From positions 1 to 64,000 of the forward strand of contig NZ_JBFAHM010000022.1 in the NCBI RefSeq assembly GCF_040654195.1: DNA of 64,000 nt, in the 5' to 3' direction. Below are positions 53,260 through 62,314 of this stretch, piece by piece. Every line of letters begins with the position of its first letter. Positions within the stretch are counted from its first letter, which is position 1. This stretch comes from Hamadaea sp013361475 (GTDB lineage: Bacteria > Actinomycetota > Actinomycetes > Mycobacteriales > Micromonosporaceae). The notes below the pieces were generated by a model. It had not been told where the DNA came from. It was given only the letters and a program-made list of their open reading frames with translations, and did no database searches. Made by a program: the position numbers and the translations under genes.

Positions 53260-53955
53260 CTATCGGCTGGTCAGTTCGAGGAAGGCGGTTTCGAGCGAGT
53301 CCGACCCGAGCCCGTCGAGGGTTCCGGCGTAACGGAGCACGCCTTCGTTGATGATCACGACTTGGTCGACGGTCTGCGCGACCTCGCTGAGGACGTGACT
53401 CGAGACGAGCACCGTGCGACCCTCCGCCGCCAGCTCCCGCAGCAGCCGGCGTAGCCACGCCATCCCCGCCGGGTCGAGCCCGTTGGCCGGCTCGTCGAGG
53501 ACGAGCACCCCGGGATCGCCCAGCAGCGCCGCGGCCAGCCCGAGGCGCTGCCGCATGCCCAGCGAGTAGCCGCCGACGCGGCGGTCGGCGGCCGACCTCA
53601 GCTCGACCAGATCCAGGACTGCCTCCACCCGCTCGCTGTCCGCATCGGCTGCCCGTGCCAGGACGCGCAGGTGATCGCGGCCCGAGCGGCCCGGGTGGAA
53701 TCCGGTCGCCTCAAGGAGGGCGCCGACGGATCGGCGCGGATGCGGCAGGTCGGCGTACCGGCGGCCGCCGATCAGCGCCTCACCGGCCGACGGGGCGATC
53801 AAGCCGAGCGCCATCCGCAGCGTGGTGGTCTTCCCCGCGCCGTTTGGCCCGAGGAACCCCGTGATCTGCCCGGCCGGGACGTCGAAGGTCAGGCCGTCGA
53901 CGGCGGTGACCGGGCCGAAGCGTTTGGTCAGTCCACGGACCGAGATATCGGTCAT
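53260..53955 (-). CDS. ABC transporter ATP-binding protein
   Basis: 231 residues. Walker A GPNGAGKTT (~36-44), signature YSLGMRQRLGLAAALL, Walker B VLVLDEPANGLDP and switch His in SSHVLSE. First gene of the operon, downstream of paired TetR operators. Confidence 0.93.
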   Translation of the reverse strand: MTDISVRGLTKRFGPVTAVDGLTFDVPAGQITGFLGPNGAGKTTTLRMALGLIAPSAGEALIGGRRYADLPHPRRSVGALLEATGFHPGRSGRDHLRVLARAADADSERVEAVLDLVELRSAADRRVGGYSLGMRQRLGLAAALLGDPGVLVLDEPANGLDPAGMAWLRRLLRELAAEGRTVLVSSHVLSEVAQTVDQVVIINEGVLRYAGTLDGLGSDSLETAFLELTSR

Positions 53956-53968
53956 CGTTGGTCTCCTT

Positions 53969-54020
53969 CATTATGAGCGTACGCTCATGAACACTTGCTC
54001 ATGAGCGTACGCTCATAATG
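53969..54020. promoter_or_regulatory. paired TetR operators before the ABC operon
   Basis: Perfect 16-bp palindrome ATGAGCGTACGCTCAT occurs twice (53973-53988 and 54001-54016), centres 28 bp apart. The flanking bases extend the block to two 22-nt inverted arms. Lies between the ABC operon and the SRPBCC gene, so it probably controls both. Confidence 0.85.
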
Positions 54021-54078
54021 GTCGGAACCGCCACCCGGACAGCGGAAGTGTCGGTGTGCCGGTCTACCGTCTCGATTC

Positions 54079-54507
54079 ATGGATTACCTGCACACAGCGG
54101 TCGAGCTGCCCGGCGTGACGCCCGCCGAAGCGCTTCGCACGTTCACCGACGCGACGGCGGTCAGCGGCTGGTGGCGCGGGCAGTTGACGTTCGAGCCCCA
54201 TCCCGGCGGCCGCTACCAGGTGGACTTCAGTCAGCTCGGCAGCGCGCTGACCGGGCGCGTCGTCGACTACGACCCGGCGATACGCCTGGTATTCACCTGG
54301 CAGTGGGACGGCACCGGCCCCACCTACCAGGTGGCGGTCACCCCGGAGGAAGTCGAGGACGGCAGCCGTCTACGGATCACCCACGGCCCGTACTCCGACT
54401 CGGCGGAGGACCTCGAAGAACGCAAGAGCCACGAAGACGGCTGGGCGTTCTTCCTGCCCCGCCTGGCTGCGCAGGCGGCTTCGGTCGCAGGAGACGAACC
54501 GGCCTGA
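54079..54507 (+). CDS. SRPBCC (AHSA1-like) domain protein
   Basis: 142 residues. Pattern ALRTFTDATAVSGWWRGQLTF, FEPHPGGRYQVDF, GRVVDYDPAIRLVFTWQW of the Bet v1-like fold. Binds an unknown hydrophobic ligand. Divergent from the exporter operon and likely under the same TetR operators. Confidence 0.85.
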   Translation: MDYLHTAVELPGVTPAEALRTFTDATAVSGWWRGQLTFEPHPGGRYQVDFSQLGSALTGRVVDYDPAIRLVFTWQWDGTGPTYQVAVTPEEVEDGSRLRITHGPYSDSAEDLEERKSHEDGWAFFLPRLAAQAASVAGDEPA

Positions 54508-54536
54508 CCGGCCGCACCGCTGGACCGTGCGTTCGG

Positions 54537-55124
54537 TCAAGCCGACGGCATCATGCCGAGAGCTGTCAGCAGCATCGGCATGGCCACCAGAATGAAGCCC
54601 AGCACGACCGGAGCCCCGAGTACGCCGAGGACCGCGACACCTTTCCGAAGCTGGGTGCGACGTGAGTAGGAGATGGCGAGGATGCCATACCCGGCGGCGA
54701 GCAGCACGAAGAACAACACATAGCCGATACTGGCCACGGTGATCTGATCGGCGGAGCCCGCCAGGCCCGAGACCATGCCGATCGCCTGGACGACGCTGCC
54801 GAGCGCGTAGACGCCGAGCAACGCGAAGGCTCCCCACACCAGAAGCCCGAGAATTACGGGCGAAGACCGGCGGCGCACGACGGACGACAACGCCACGGCG
54901 GCTCCGGCGACCTTGAGCCCGACGACCAGCCAGTTCATCGCGCTGATCGCGGAGGAGTATTCGGCGTAGGGTCCGTCGGCGAAGTGGCCGGTCGCTTCGA
55001 ACACCACGTTGACGGTTGCGAAGGCGAGACAGCACAGCGCGACCAGCCAAGAGGTCACGATGACACCGGCGGCGGGCCGCGTAGGCGCTTGCGGGGTTCC
55101 GATCACGGGACTGACGGAGATCAC
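54537..55124 (-). CDS. hypothetical membrane protein
   Basis: 195 residues from GTG 55124, five membrane helices with FEATGHFADGPYAEYSSAIS between helices 1 and 2. Family not recognised; small-subunit-like size. Convergent with the SRPBCC gene. Confidence 0.7.
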   Translation of the reverse strand: MISVSPVIGTPQAPTRPAAGVIVTSWLVALCCLAFATVNVVFEATGHFADGPYAEYSSAISAMNWLVVGLKVAGAAVALSSVVRRRSSPVILGLLVWGAFALLGVYALGSVVQAIGMVSGLAGSADQITVASIGYVLFFVLLAAGYGILAISYSRRTQLRKGVAVLGVLGAPVVLGFILVAMPMLLTALGMMPSA

Positions 55125-55220
55125 CTGGCAACGCTATGCGGCTCCCCGGGCCGAGCACTCGTCCCCGAGAACGAGATGAACCCTAGGGGCGGCGGAGTAC
55201 TGACGTCAGGGTCCGCCAGT

Positions 55221-55254
55221 GGTCGGGTCCGGCACCGTGGCGCCGGACCCGACC
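55221..55254. terminator. terminator of the xylanase gene, 13-bp stem
   Basis: 55221-55233 pairs exactly with 55242-55254 (GGTCGGGTCCGGC/GCCGGACCCGACC), 16 bp after the xylanase stop on the minus strand. Confidence 0.75.
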
Positions 55255-55269
55255 GAGCTGTCAGTTCAC

Positions 55270-57675
55270 CTAACGCTGCAGGGTGAGCACACCCGGCCGC
55301 CACGGGAGCAGGTTGTAGTCGCCGCCCGCGCTGGGGTTCTTGCCCTGGTAGAGGAACTGGAGGTTGCAGGGATCGATCGTCTTGGTCTGATCCGGGTTGG
55401 TGCGGACCAAGTCACCGTGGCTGATGTCGTTGGTCCAGGTCGCGCCGCTGTTGGCCTTGCCGGCGAACGGGTTGCTCTCGCTGGCGGCCTGGGGAGTCCA
55501 CGAACCGCTGAGGCTGTTGGCCGTGAACGAGCGGAAGTAGCGCCCGTTCGAGCCGATCGCCTCGACGATCATCAGGTACTGGTTCTGACCCTGAACCTTG
55601 TAGACCTCGACCGCCTCGAACAGGTTGTTCGTGGAGTCGGTCATGACCGTCGTGTAGGTGGAACCGAAGCTGCCCGGGAAGTTCCCGATCGGCATGCTCT
55701 GCCGGTAGATCTTGCCGTTGTCTCCGGCGAAGAACAGGTACATGTTCTGGTCGTCGCCGATGAGGGTCTGGTCGATCACGCCGTACGGGGCGTCGGGAAG
55801 GGTGGCGGTGGACAGCGCCTGCGGCGAGGACCAGCCGTTGGCGTTGGTCGGGTCGCTGGAGGTCTTGTAGTTGAACGAGTTCGGACCCCACTGGTACGCC
55901 AGCACCCAGACGTTCTTGGGGGCGAAGTAGATCAGCGTCGGAGCAACGGTCCCCTGGCTCATCCCGGTCTGGGTGGCCGAGCCCATGTCGGACCAGTTGG
56001 TGAAGAGGCTGAAGTTCATCGAGCCGTACGAACCGCCGCTGTTGACGTCGGATCCGTAGACGAGGTGCTTGCCGTTGTAGACCACGTTGGTGAAGTCCTT
56101 GAGCGAAACCCAGCCGTTCTGCGGATTCGCCAACGCGCCCGTCGAGGTCCAGCGGTACGTCGAGGGGAGGGTGCAGCCGGTCGGCGTCGACGAGGACGGC
56201 GACGGCGAACTGCTGCCGAACTGCGTACGCCACTGCTGGTTGGTCTGCCCGTGGCAGTCGTACAACTGGATCTGCTGCCCGTTGGCGGTCCCCCACACAT
56301 CCAGGCACCGGCCGGACTGTACGCCGCTGATGGTGCCGTTGGAGTTGATGTTCCACTGCTGGTTGGTCTGTCCGTTGCAGTCCCAGATGATGATCGCCGT
56401 GCCATTCGCGGTGGCCGCGCCGTTCGCGTCGAGGCACTTGTTGCCGTACACGGTCAGCTGCTTACTGGCGGTGTAGGTCCACTTCTGGTTGTTCTGCCCG
56501 TTGCAGTCGTAGAGCTGCACCCGGGTGCCGTTGGTCTGCGACGCGTTGGGCACGTCGATGCATCGGTTGGATGCCACCCCGACGATGGTGCTCGTCCCAC
56601 CCGGTGTCGTGCCGCCGGTCGGCGACGTCGTCGGGTTGACGGCGTTGAGGGCGTTGAGCACCGACGTGTACGCCGGCTTCTTGTTGCCACCGCCGTCGAA
56701 CAGCAGCGGGCTCTCACTGGAACGCCAGGAGTCGCTGTCGCGTACGCCCCACACCGTGATGCCGATGCAGCGGGACACGTTCATGCAGGCCTGGGTGAGT
56801 CCGGCGTACTGCGACGTGGACGCGTTGGTGACGTCGACCTCGGTCAGCGCCACGTCGACGCCCAGCGCCGCGAAGCTCGACAGCGTGGTCTGGAAGTTGC
56901 TCGGCAGCGAACTGCCGCCGGTGAAGTGAGTCTGCAGCCCCACGCAGTCGATCGGCACGCCCCGGGACTTGAAGTCCTGAATCATGCGGTAGACGCCCTG
57001 CGTCTTGCCGTACGACCAGTTCTCGATGTTGTAGTCGTTGTAGCACAGCTTCACCGACGGATCGGCCGCGCGAGCCGTGCGGAACGCCACCTCGATCCAG
57101 TCGTTGCCCGTGCCCTGCAAGTTGGACTGCCGCCGGCTGCCGTCCTCGTTGAACGCCTCGTTCACCACATCCCAGGCGGCGAGCTTGCCCTTGTAATGCG
57201 CCATCACACCGTTGATGTGATCGATCATCGCCTGACGCAGCGTCGAACCCGACAGGCTCTGCATCCAGCCCGGCTGCTGCCCGTGCCAGGCAAGCGTGTG
57301 GCCGCGTACCTTCATCCCCCGCTGGGTGGCCCAGTTGTAGATGTTGTCGCCCGCGCTGAACGTGAACTGCCCGCGCTGAGGCTCGGTGGCGTCGATCTTC
57401 ATCTCGTTCTCGGCCGTCACCATGTTGAACTCGCGCCCGGCGATCGTCGTATACGTCGAGTCGCCGAGCCGGCCACCCGCGATCGCCGTCCCGAAATACC
57501 GGCCCGACTGGGCGGCCGCCGCGCCCAGCGTGCTCTCGGCCGCGTCCGCCGACGGCATCATCACCGCGGCCACCGCCACCGCCACGACACTGGCTGCGCC
57601 GACCGCGAGCGCTCTGACGATGAGCGATCTGTCCCGCCGGCTCTCACCACGATGGACTGATTGGCTGATATCCAC
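55270..57675 (-). CDS. bifunctional secreted GH10 xylanase - CBM13 - GH62 arabinofuranosidase
   Basis: 801 residues from GTG 57675 (GGAGG 5 nt before); signal peptide to ~46 (PSADAAE). GH10 domain ~48-345 with acid/base Glu173 (WDVVNEAF) and nucleophile Glu279 (ALTEVDV). A Thr/Gly linker, then a CBM13 beta-trefoil ~363-485 with three C-X-D/Q-W repeats. A Ser/Pro linker, then GH62 ~500-801 (STYRWTSTGALANPQNGW, GVIDQTLIGDDQNMYLFFAG). Cuts the xylan backbone and removes arabinose side groups, so one enzyme handles arabinoxylan. Upstream operators suggest LacI-type control. Confidence 0.93.
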   Translation of the reverse strand: MDISQSVHRGESRRDRSLIVRALAVGAASVVAVAVAAVMMPSADAAESTLGAAAAQSGRYFGTAIAGGRLGDSTYTTIAGREFNMVTAENEMKIDATEPQRGQFTFSAGDNIYNWATQRGMKVRGHTLAWHGQQPGWMQSLSGSTLRQAMIDHINGVMAHYKGKLAAWDVVNEAFNEDGSRRQSNLQGTGNDWIEVAFRTARAADPSVKLCYNDYNIENWSYGKTQGVYRMIQDFKSRGVPIDCVGLQTHFTGGSSLPSNFQTTLSSFAALGVDVALTEVDVTNASTSQYAGLTQACMNVSRCIGITVWGVRDSDSWRSSESPLLFDGGGNKKPAYTSVLNALNAVNPTTSPTGGTTPGGTSTIVGVASNRCIDVPNASQTNGTRVQLYDCNGQNNQKWTYTASKQLTVYGNKCLDANGAATANGTAIIIWDCNGQTNQQWNINSNGTISGVQSGRCLDVWGTANGQQIQLYDCHGQTNQQWRTQFGSSSPSPSSSTPTGCTLPSTYRWTSTGALANPQNGWVSLKDFTNVVYNGKHLVYGSDVNSGGSYGSMNFSLFTNWSDMGSATQTGMSQGTVAPTLIYFAPKNVWVLAYQWGPNSFNYKTSSDPTNANGWSSPQALSTATLPDAPYGVIDQTLIGDDQNMYLFFAGDNGKIYRQSMPIGNFPGSFGSTYTTVMTDSTNNLFEAVEVYKVQGQNQYLMIVEAIGSNGRYFRSFTANSLSGSWTPQAASESNPFAGKANSGATWTNDISHGDLVRTNPDQTKTIDPCNLQFLYQGKNPSAGGDYNLLPWRPGVLTLQR

Positions 57676-58300
57676 CTTGGCCTCCTTACTGGCCAGCGCC
57701 CAAGCCGCCCTTGGCGGGGCGACTGGACGTCTCTATCGAGAGATTCATTCGCGCCAATGCTGCCATCGGTTCCTCGGTGCAAGCAATAGTTTTCGGAAAA
57801 GTTCCGGAAACATATTGAGCCGCGACGGCGAAGCAGAAAGGGCAGGTAGATACGGATCAGGCGGGGGCGCCGGCCTAACCGATAGAGAGGACTTCTGTGA
57901 AGTTTGTTAGCTGACGGTTTCCGGAAATTTCAGAACCCCTGTCACCGTCTTATGCGGACTAAGTCACTCTTATGGTGGCGTGAGCGGCCCAGCCATCCCG
58001 ACGCCGTGTTCCCCGAACCGCACGTCCGGCGAGTCACTACCGACGGGAGCGCTCCCATCCGGACCGTGAGGCTGCCAGACCGCCGCGAAACATTCAAGTG
58101 CAAGGTTGGCTCGATTTCTCCGGAGGACCGTGTCCTCAAGCGGCTGTTCACCGAATCAGCCCAGGTCGAAGGCGATCCGGATGCGCGGATCGCGGTCGGC
58201 GCGGAAGCTGCCGTCCCCAGAAATTTCGCGATCGGGTCCGCCTTGAGGTCGTTGGAGCCGCGCAGCGTGGAGTTCGGCCGGCACTCCGTACACTCGCTGC
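57676..58300. promoter_or_regulatory. 625-bp divergent control region, xylanase and lacI
   Basis: No gene. It holds two TTTCCGGAAA-type elements, at 57790-57811 (with a second half, TTTTCGGAAAAG) and 57918-57932 (GTTTCCGGAAATTTC), of the style found before actinobacterial xylanase genes, and GGGAGCGCTCCC at 58045-58056, a perfect CelR/CebR-type palindrome. The first two sit near the xylanase start; the last lies 245 bp before lacI. Confidence 0.6.
58045..58056. promoter_or_regulatory. LacI/CebR-type operator GGGAGCGCTCCC
   Basis: Perfect 12-bp palindrome matching the core of known cellobiose-regulator operators (AGCGCT centre). A likely binding site for the LacI protein encoded at 58301. Confidence 0.6.
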
Positions 58301-59329
58301 ATGTCGGAGAGCCCCGGACCCCACCGGCGACGGCGCCTCGGTGACCTGCCGGTGACGGCGATCGCCGAACTCGCCGGGGTCTCGGCGCCCACCGTGTCGA
58401 AAGTCCTCAACGGCCGACCTGGCGTCAGTGAGGAGACGCGCCGGCGGGTGGAAGTGCTTCTCCGGGACCACGGCTACCGCAAGGCGACACCCAACCAGCT
58501 GACCCGTCGCATCGAGGTCGTGTTCCACGGCATGCTGAGCTCCATCGCGATGGAGATCATGCGCGGAGTCGAGGAGGTCGCCGCCGTTCACGACATGACC
58601 TTCGGATACCTCGACGTGTTCCGGCGAAACAAGACCGAACCACTGTGGGTGGACACGCTGCTGCGTCGCCGGCCCGCCGCGGTGATCGCCGTGTCCTCGG
58701 CCGTCACTCGGCAGCACCGCGAAACGCTGGTGGAGGGCGGCATCCCACTGGTCGCGCTCGACCCCACCAGCGACCTGCACAGCACGCCGTCCATCGGTGC
58801 GACGAACTGGAGCGGCGCGCTCAATGCCACGCGGCACCTGCTCGACCTCGGGCACCGGCGGATCGGGGTGCTCTCCGGGCCGGTCAAGGACCTGTCTTCC
58901 CGGGCCCGCCTGGACGGGTTCCGGGCCGCCATGGACGCCGCGGGCATACCGTTCGACGAACACTTCTTGCGCAGCGGGCTGTTCACCTTCGAGCAGGGCC
59001 GAGACCTCGCGCTCGAACTGCTGCGCCTGCCCGAGCCGCCCACTGCGGTCGTCTGCGGCGACGATCTGCAGGCGCTGGGCGTCTACGAGGCGGCCCGCAT
59101 CGTCGGGCTGCGTATCCCCGACGACCTCAGCGTGGTCGGCTTCGACGATGTGGAGCAGGCCGCCTGGTGCGCGCCCCCGTTGACCACGGTGCGCCAGCCG
59201 TTCGCGGAGATGGGCGCCGCCGCCGCGAAATGCGCCATCGCCCTCGTCGCCGGCCAGACGCCGAGCCGCACTCGCGTAGAACTCGCCACGACATTGATGG
59301 TGCGGGGCAGCACCGCGCCGCCGGCCTGA
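58301..59329 (+). CDS. LacI family transcriptional regulator
   Basis: 342 residues. Helix-turn-helix ITAIAELAGVSAPTVSKVLNG-like segment (VTAIAELAGVSAPTVSKVLN, ~18-37) and periplasmic-binding-like ligand domain (GFDDVEQAAWCAPPLTTVRQ near the end). Presumably represses the divergent xylanase and releases on xylo-oligosaccharide. ATG 58301; GTG 58352 is possible. Confidence 0.9.
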   Translation: MSESPGPHRRRRLGDLPVTAIAELAGVSAPTVSKVLNGRPGVSEETRRRVEVLLRDHGYRKATPNQLTRRIEVVFHGMLSSIAMEIMRGVEEVAAVHDMTFGYLDVFRRNKTEPLWVDTLLRRRPAAVIAVSSAVTRQHRETLVEGGIPLVALDPTSDLHSTPSIGATNWSGALNATRHLLDLGHRRIGVLSGPVKDLSSRARLDGFRAAMDAAGIPFDEHFLRSGLFTFEQGRDLALELLRLPEPPTAVVCGDDLQALGVYEAARIVGLRIPDDLSVVGFDDVEQAAWCAPPLTTVRQPFAEMGAAAAKCAIALVAGQTPSRTRVELATTLMVRGSTAPPA

Positions 59330-59392
59330 CGACCCACGGACCCCACCGGCCAAGCTGTCGATCACCGGGTACACCTCAACCAGTCCCTCCGG

Positions 59393-60538
59393 TCATCGCC
59401 CGTCGGCGACGAGTCGGTGCCCCGCCCGTGCGGGCCGCACATGAGGCCCACTGCCGACTGTCTCGGGCCGGAAGGCGAGCGCCGCGATCGCGCCCTCGTC
59501 GACGTCCACGCCAAGGCCGGGCGAGTCGCCGAGGATGAAGGCACCATCCTCGATGGAGATGTCGATCGACAAACCGGTCGGTGGCTGAAGATCTTGCAGC
59601 TCGCTACCGAGGTGATTGGGGACCGACGCGGCCGCGTGCACGAGTCCGACGGGAGTGGTGCCGATCGGACTGACCGGAAGGTCGTGGGCGTGCGCCAGGG
59701 CGGCGACCCGTAGGAAATGGGTCACCCCCCAGACCGCGGCGGTCTGGACGACGTCCAGCGCCGACGCCGCGAGCAGTGGCCGGAATTGCTCCAGACCGGT
59801 CAGATTCTCCCCGCTGGCCACCGCCGCCCTGATGCCACGGCCCACGATCGCGAGCCCGTCGGCGTCCCAGCGGCGTACCGGCTCCTCGACCCAGATGAGA
59901 TCGACGTGGCTTTCCAGCTCAGCGACGTGCCGTACCGCCTGCTTGCGATTCCATGACTCGTTGGCGTCGAGCATCAACCCCGGCCGGGCGCCGCCGCCCG
60001 CCCCGGCGAGGACCTCTCGGACCAGAAGCAGCCGGTCACGGTCGCGCTCGACGTCCAGGCCGCCCTTCAGCTTCGCCGAACGCAGGCCTCGGTCGGCATA
60101 GGCCTGATACGCCGTCACGAGGTCGTCGTCGGTCAGTCCGATGTCGAGGCCGGACGCGTACGCCGGAACACGACGATCGCGACCGCCGAGGAGCCGCCAC
60201 AGTGGCTCGCCGGCCGCCTTCGCCTTGATGTCCCACAGTGCGGTGTCGATCGCCCCGATCGTGCCGAAGATCGTTCCGGCGTGGCCGGCTTTGAAGGTCT
60301 GGCGCAGCATGCGGTCGTAGAGCGCGGTCACCGCGCGAGGGTCTTCACCGTCGATCGCGGCGAAGATCGTGTCGACGGCGGTGTGGGGGCCGAGCCCGAC
60401 ACCCGAGAGACCCTCATCGGTGTCGATGACGATGATCGGCACCGTCGTGCGGCCGTTGTCGAACACGCCGTTGGCGTCGCCGACGGGGCGGCCCCAGTCC
60501 TGGATCGTGAACATCGTGCGGTATCCAGTGATGCGCAT
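59393..60538 (-). CDS. enolase-superfamily enzyme (mandelate racemase/muconate lactonizing type)
   Basis: 381 residues. Active-site pattern SAKLKGGL (K-X-K), LDANESW (Asp), LIWVEEPV (Glu) and ASGENLTG (Glu). The place where the catalytic His of sugar-acid dehydratases usually stands reads VSPIGTTP, so that His seems missing. 1 bp after the ABC permease gene and in its operon, so it acts on the imported compound, probably a sugar acid. Confidence 0.85.
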   Translation of the reverse strand: MRITGYRTMFTIQDWGRPVGDANGVFDNGRTTVPIIVIDTDEGLSGVGLGPHTAVDTIFAAIDGEDPRAVTALYDRMLRQTFKAGHAGTIFGTIGAIDTALWDIKAKAAGEPLWRLLGGRDRRVPAYASGLDIGLTDDDLVTAYQAYADRGLRSAKLKGGLDVERDRDRLLLVREVLAGAGGGARPGLMLDANESWNRKQAVRHVAELESHVDLIWVEEPVRRWDADGLAIVGRGIRAAVASGENLTGLEQFRPLLAASALDVVQTAAVWGVTHFLRVAALAHAHDLPVSPIGTTPVGLVHAAASVPNHLGSELQDLQPPTGLSIDISIEDGAFILGDSPGLGVDVDEGAIAALAFRPETVGSGPHVRPARAGHRLVADGR

Positions 60539-60539
60539 G

Positions 60540-61367
60540 TCAGCCCTTCGTGGCGCCGGCGGTGACGGCCTCGGTGATCTGGCGCTGGAACACCAGGTAG
60601 ACGACCAGGATGGGAATCGCCGCGATGAGGACGCCCGCGGCGAACGTGGGGATGTCGTCGGAGTACTGACCGCGCAGGGACGTGATGCCGACCATGAGCG
60701 TCCGGTGCTGGGACGACGGCATCAGCAGCAACGCGATCAGCACGTCGTTCCAGCAGAACAACGCGTCGAGTACGCCCACCGACAGCAGCGCCGGTGCTCC
60801 CAGCGGAAGCATGATGCGCCGGTAGACCCCGTAGATGCTGCTGCCGTCGATCCGGGCGGCGTCCACGATGTCGGCGGGTATCCCGGTGTAGTAGCTGGTC
60901 ATCAGGTAGATCGTGAAGGGCAGGAACTGCGCGACGTAGGCGAGGATCAGCCCCGGATACGTGTCGATCAGCCCGATGCCGGTCATGGTCCGGGCGAGCG
61001 GAACCATGATGACCTGGAACGGGATGAACAGGGCGGCGAGGCAGCCCAGGAAGAACCATCGCGAGCCACGGAACGGCAGATGACTCAGGGCGAACCCGGC
61101 CATCGATCCGAGCAGGAGCAGCAGAGCCACGGCGCAGACGACGGCGATGAGCGAGTTGACGAAGTACTGCGAGATGTCGGCGTTGACCCAAGCCTCCGAC
61201 AGGTTGCTCCAGTGCGCGGTTCGAGTCGGCGCGAACCGGTCGAGGATGTAGTCGTGACGGGTCTTCAAGGCGACGTTGGTCGTGAAGAGGAGCGGATAGA
61301 CGGTCGCCAGCGCAAGGGCGGCCATCGGCACCGCTGCGAGCCAACGGGTGCTGGGCGAAGCCCGCAT
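60540..61367 (-). CDS. carbohydrate ABC transporter permease (MalG type)
   Basis: 275 residues, six membrane helices, and the EAA-loop DAARIDGSSIYGVYRRIMLP. ATG 61367 overlaps the stop of the other permease by 1 nt. Inner-membrane half of the importer. Confidence 0.92.
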   Translation of the reverse strand: MRASPSTRWLAAVPMAALALATVYPLLFTTNVALKTRHDYILDRFAPTRTAHWSNLSEAWVNADISQYFVNSLIAVVCAVALLLLLGSMAGFALSHLPFRGSRWFFLGCLAALFIPFQVIMVPLARTMTGIGLIDTYPGLILAYVAQFLPFTIYLMTSYYTGIPADIVDAARIDGSSIYGVYRRIMLPLGAPALLSVGVLDALFCWNDVLIALLLMPSSQHRTLMVGITSLRGQYSDDIPTFAAGVLIAAIPILVVYLVFQRQITEAVTAGATKG

Positions 61368-62305
61368 CAATCCTCCCTCGTGGCTTTGCGAAGCAGGCCG
61401 ATCTGGGCGAGGCCGACCACGAGCATCACCAGGAACAGCACGGTGGATGCGGCTGAAGCCAGCGCGGGACGGTTCATCTGGCCCTGCTGGATCCAGATGT
61501 AGTACTCCGGCAGGTACGTCGCGCCTCCGGGGCCACCGCTGGTCATGACGTAGAGCAGACCGAACATCGAGGTCAGCATGCCGATCATGGTGGTCACGAA
61601 GACGAACTGAATCGTGCGCGACAGGCCCGGCACGATCACGTGCCAGATCAGCTGACGCAGCGACGCGCCATCGGTTCTCGCGGCGTCCATCAACGTGGGA
61701 TCCAGGGTGGCGAATCCGGACAGGAACACCACCAACCCCATGCCGAAGGTCGCCCAGATGTGCACCGCCGCCACGGTGACCATGGCGACTGCCGGGTCCC
61801 CGAGCCAATCCACCGAGCCGAGTCCCACGGCCTCCAGCGCGGCGTTGAGCGGCCCGTCGTACGCCAGCAGCAGCGTGAAGATGGACCCGACGATCACCGG
61901 CGACAGCACGGCGGGAAAGAAGTAGACGGTCCGGAACAGCCGTGCCCCGGGCACACGTAGATAGATGAAGGTCGCGAGCAGGCCGGGAATCGCCACCGCG
62001 ATCGGCAGTAACAGCACCAGCAGCCCGACATTGCGCAACGCGATCCGGAAGACCGGATCGTGCAGCAGCTCGGCGTAGTTGTCCAGACCGACCGCTGTCC
62101 CGTCGCGTTCACCGTCCCCGGTGAACGAGAAGTTCACGCCGAGCAGCAGCGGCCACAGTCGAAGGCCGACGATGACCAGGACTGCCGGTGCGATCAGAAC
62201 ATAGGGCGCGAGCCGCTCCGGGCGTACGCGCCGCCGGCGGTTCGCCGAGGGGAGGCTGTTGGCCCGCCCGCTTTCCGAGCGGGCCAACAGCGGCGAGGTC
62301 GTCAT
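61367..62305 (-). CDS. carbohydrate ABC transporter permease (MalF type)
   Basis: 312 residues, six membrane helices, EAA-loop DAARTDGASLRQLIWHVIVP. Forms the channel with the MalG-type gene; 9 bp after the binding protein gene. Confidence 0.92.
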   Translation of the reverse strand: MTTSPLLARSESGRANSLPSANRRRRVRPERLAPYVLIAPAVLVIVGLRLWPLLLGVNFSFTGDGERDGTAVGLDNYAELLHDPVFRIALRNVGLLVLLLPIAVAIPGLLATFIYLRVPGARLFRTVYFFPAVLSPVIVGSIFTLLLAYDGPLNAALEAVGLGSVDWLGDPAVAMVTVAAVHIWATFGMGLVVFLSGFATLDPTLMDAARTDGASLRQLIWHVIVPGLSRTIQFVFVTTMIGMLTSMFGLLYVMTSGGPGGATYLPEYYIWIQQGQMNRPALASAASTVLFLVMLVVGLAQIGLLRKATRED

Positions 62306-62314
62306 CGAACGACC

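Noticed and set aside
55219..57660. 813-codon plus-strand open frame opposite the xylanase
   Set aside because: It is the mirror of the GC-rich xylanase gene, with no start signal and low-complexity V/G/R/H composition. The GH10-CBM13-GH62 protein on the other strand explains the DNA.
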